NCBI GenBank assembly: GCA_021234535.1
Contig: CM037842.1
Coordinates: forward strand, 26,101,106 to 26,165,105
Reading direction: 5' to 3'
Length of the DNA stretch: 64,000 nucleotides
Source of the DNA: Stichopus chloronotus
Taxonomy: Eukaryota > Echinodermata > Holothuroidea > Aspidochirotida > Stichopodidae
How positions within the stretch are numbered: position 1 is the stretch's first letter; each line of letters starts with the position of its first letter. The notes below the pieces were generated by a model. It was not told the DNA's origin and made no database searches. It saw only the letters and a list, made by a program, of their open reading frames with translations. Made by a program: the position numbers and the translations under genes. Shown piece after piece: positions 61,791-64,000 of this stretch.

Positions 61791-62350
61791 GGATATTAGA
61801 AAAGTAATAGTTGGCCCAAAGTTATGGCTGACATGTTTTGCGTTATCATCGTATGAGTCAGTCCAACGTTGGCAAAATGTAGGTAAGTTGATTGCTGGCA
61901 ATACGTTGAATCAGTGCCGGATACATGTGCTGGTCCAACTTCCAGCCAACGAGCACCTAACGGGGTTGGGCCAACGTAATTTGCTAACGTTGGCCCACCA
62001 AATTTTTGTCATCCGGATGGAACCCCAAAACAACGACGGTGTTGGCTAGTGAACGAGGGAGACCACATGACACATGCGCGGAGGCTCGGAATGACGCAAC
62101 AATCGTGCACGTACAAATCGAAAACTCCATATAAGGGAACTTTCGAACAGTGTACGTCTACCAGTCGACTGCTATGGTTATTACGTCATTTTAAGCCCTT
62201 GGGCATGCGTCACGTTGTCTCACGTTCTCGATTTGCGTAGTGGACGAGGGAGACGACATGACGCATGCGCATAGGCTAAAAATGACGTAATAATCTTGCT
62301 TTGTCGACTATATGGACTCAAAAATCGAAAGCTCCTAATAGCTACGAACA

Positions 62351-64000
62351 AGCTTTACTATTCAAGGCCTGCAAAATACCCAAAGGTTTCCCTCGGGTAC
62401 ATTCTGAAATTTTGTTTTGTTTGCGGGTGTACGCACGCGCGCTTGTGTGTGTATGTGTATGTGTTTTTTTTTTTTTTGTAGATATCACACGCATTAAATA
62501 TTTTGTATAAATACATTGTTCTCAGGCAGTATATCCCACATACCTCACATTGGCTAACAGTCGTAAAAAGTGATGTGGGCTCATTTTCATACCTTAGTCG
62601 ATCAGATTTTGGAATATAGGTTAACAAACGTTTCCACGGACGTTTACCAAAGTGGGTGAAGAGACCGGGCAGGAATTGTATTTCCTCCGCCAGTCCAAGA
62701 GGCCATAACATCATTACAAATTATGTAAATTGCCGACATTTTCACACTACATGCACTTCCCCGCATACTTAACTACCAATTCACAATTTGAGGAAACCCA
62801 ACTTATTTGGTGAAATATCGAAAAGATCGATTTTAGGGGGTACTTTTACGACGAACGCAGTGATGAGGAGAACCATCCGACAGCTTGATGATAAGGTATG
62901 CTATCCTCAACTGCATCGACCATTTGAATACGCTCGTAAATTTTAAGTTTCCTTAGGATACCGCATAGGCTAGAGCGGTCATGCAGTCAAGTATACCTCA
63001 TCAAGTCTTAAGTCCAATGCTACTTGAAGCAAATTAACCGTTAAATTGTCATTAGCGCTCGCATGTTACCGTTCATGTATCACAGGAGCCGGACCTGCTA
63101 AAATTATCCGCTAGGCTTAAAAATTCTAGTCGCAGGGCCACTCAGAAGTGTTAGGGGTTAGGTTCAGGAATAATTAAGGAATAGCCCATGGATTAGGTTT
63201 GGGTCAACGACCCATGCAGTGAGCGTAGGAGCACGGGACTACTTTACAAGTTTGCCATGACAAATAACGACCAACCAGTAAAAAGCTCACTGTCGTCTGC
63301 TGGATACACACACGAATCTGATTGGTCGTCACAATATAGAGCACGTTTTGAGGAGGTGTACAAATCCATGTCAGATCACAAATCGTCGTGCTTTTTATTT
63401 TGTATTATTTTGTATAATGCGCTTGGAAAGTATTGTTACAAACGTTCATTACCGTCCTTACAATTTTCAGTTGCAAGGGAGCATCGGTAATTTGAGTCAT
63501 TCCAGGGAGAACTCGACAATACCTAAATCCAGGGAAACACATTTCCCAAATCGTCTACGTTACATACAAACCGACCGTAGATGTTAAGTCTTCGCGGTTT
63601 GAAGGTGTCCACCACGTGATTAAACATGTGAGTGTATGCCGTGTGTCGGTATCGGCCTATGAATCATCAATACCATGGGAGCAATTGTGTAACTAGCAGA
63701 AGAGTCATAAAAACATCCAGGTATACATACGTCACTATCGGAGTCATCACAAACAGTATCGTGTAATGCGCGTCATCAGCAGATAAGACCGGGATTAAAG
63801 TTACACAAACGTCACTTGGAAATTGAATGACGTAAGTTATGTTATAATTTAGTAAAAAAGAAAAATTGATAATATTGGCATAAACTCACATGCGTTTGCC
63901 GAGTCTGCGTGGCAAGTCTAGCGAGGGAGTGCGTCCAAGTAAGCCGGTAAGATATGATATTCAAGATGTAATTCGTCAGGAAATATGGCACAAAAAAGGA
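62351..64000. other. Right flank, nothing recognised
   Basis: A GT/T-rich simple stretch lies at about 62443-62479. A minus-strand frame at 62358-62714 begins in unique sequence but ends in this simple repeat and has no known motif. The remainder shows no gene or repeat structure I can name. Confidence 0.45.

Larger units (their letters stand above)
58870..62350. mobile_element. Nested transposon block with inverted outer arms and TTGGGCCAAC subterminal repeats
   Basis: The left arm (about 58950-59035) reads GTCATTTTGAGTCTCTGGGC, ATGCGCATCAC and GTCTCCCTCGTC. The right side holds the same sequence three times in alternating orientation (about 62045-62150, 62155-62225, 62232-62345). Inside both arms are clusters of TTGGGCCAAC/GTTGGCCCAAC words (59146-59455; 60600-60690; 61800-62000). 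This looks like one large non-autonomous TIR element with subterminal repeats, later hit by the element at 59997-60390. Outer boundaries and target duplication are not established. Confidence 0.5.

Noticed and set aside
62358..62714. 118-codon minus-strand frame with an F-box-like phrase (RLLTYIPKSDRLRY)
   Set aside because: The resemblance is short and the frame runs into a CA/T simple repeat. A GT follows DRL, but no acceptor-linked partner exon was found.

Overview
The window looks like a piece of an animal nuclear genome, AT-rich and mostly non-coding. It has one clearly spliced gene with GT-AG introns and pyrimidine-rich acceptors, many minisatellites, and many small terminal-inverted-repeat DNA transposons. 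Very frequent TACTGTA words, long poly-C/poly-G runs, AGGTCA-type repeats and AGGCCTA words remind me of echinoderms, perhaps a sea cucumber. That is an impression, not proof. I see no bacterial, organellar or viral gene set.

Left part (1-24.9 kb): no gene I can support. It holds the 3' end of a CR1/L2-like LINE (about 12.35-12.55 kb), minisatellites at 13.2 and 20.5 kb, and two AGGTCA-type repeat blocks (18.2-18.5 and 23.7-24.8 kb). The second block ends just upstream of the gene.

Gene (24.9-34.05 kb, + strand): three exons whose phases fit exactly encode a protein of about 366 residues. It has an N-terminal CxxC-x10-CxxC putative zinc-binding segment, a polar and probably disordered middle, and a C-terminal heptad-rich helix ending in LPRK. 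I do not recognise the family. Intron 1 (5.9 kb) holds an 18-19 bp minisatellite, a 50 bp minisatellite of about 33 units, and two related hAT-like elements of 1.3-1.4 kb with 5 bp target duplications, each sitting in one of those arrays.

Right part (34-64 kb): transposon-rich. A perfect-TIR TTAA-flanked element lies at 41.36-41.70 kb. The main structure is a three-copy direct tandem array of a base unit of about 3.1 kb at 45.84-56.08 kb. The copies carry different private insertions (368 bp, 315 bp and 1.39 kb), so sister copies act as empty sites and show the exact target-site duplications. This block is visibly richer in CpG and in perfect TGACGTCA palindromes than the left part. At 58.9-62.35 kb lies a nested block with inverted outer arms, TTGGGCCAAC-type subterminal repeats and a 394 bp hAT element with a perfect 8 bp target duplication. 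No tRNA, rRNA or CRISPR was found.
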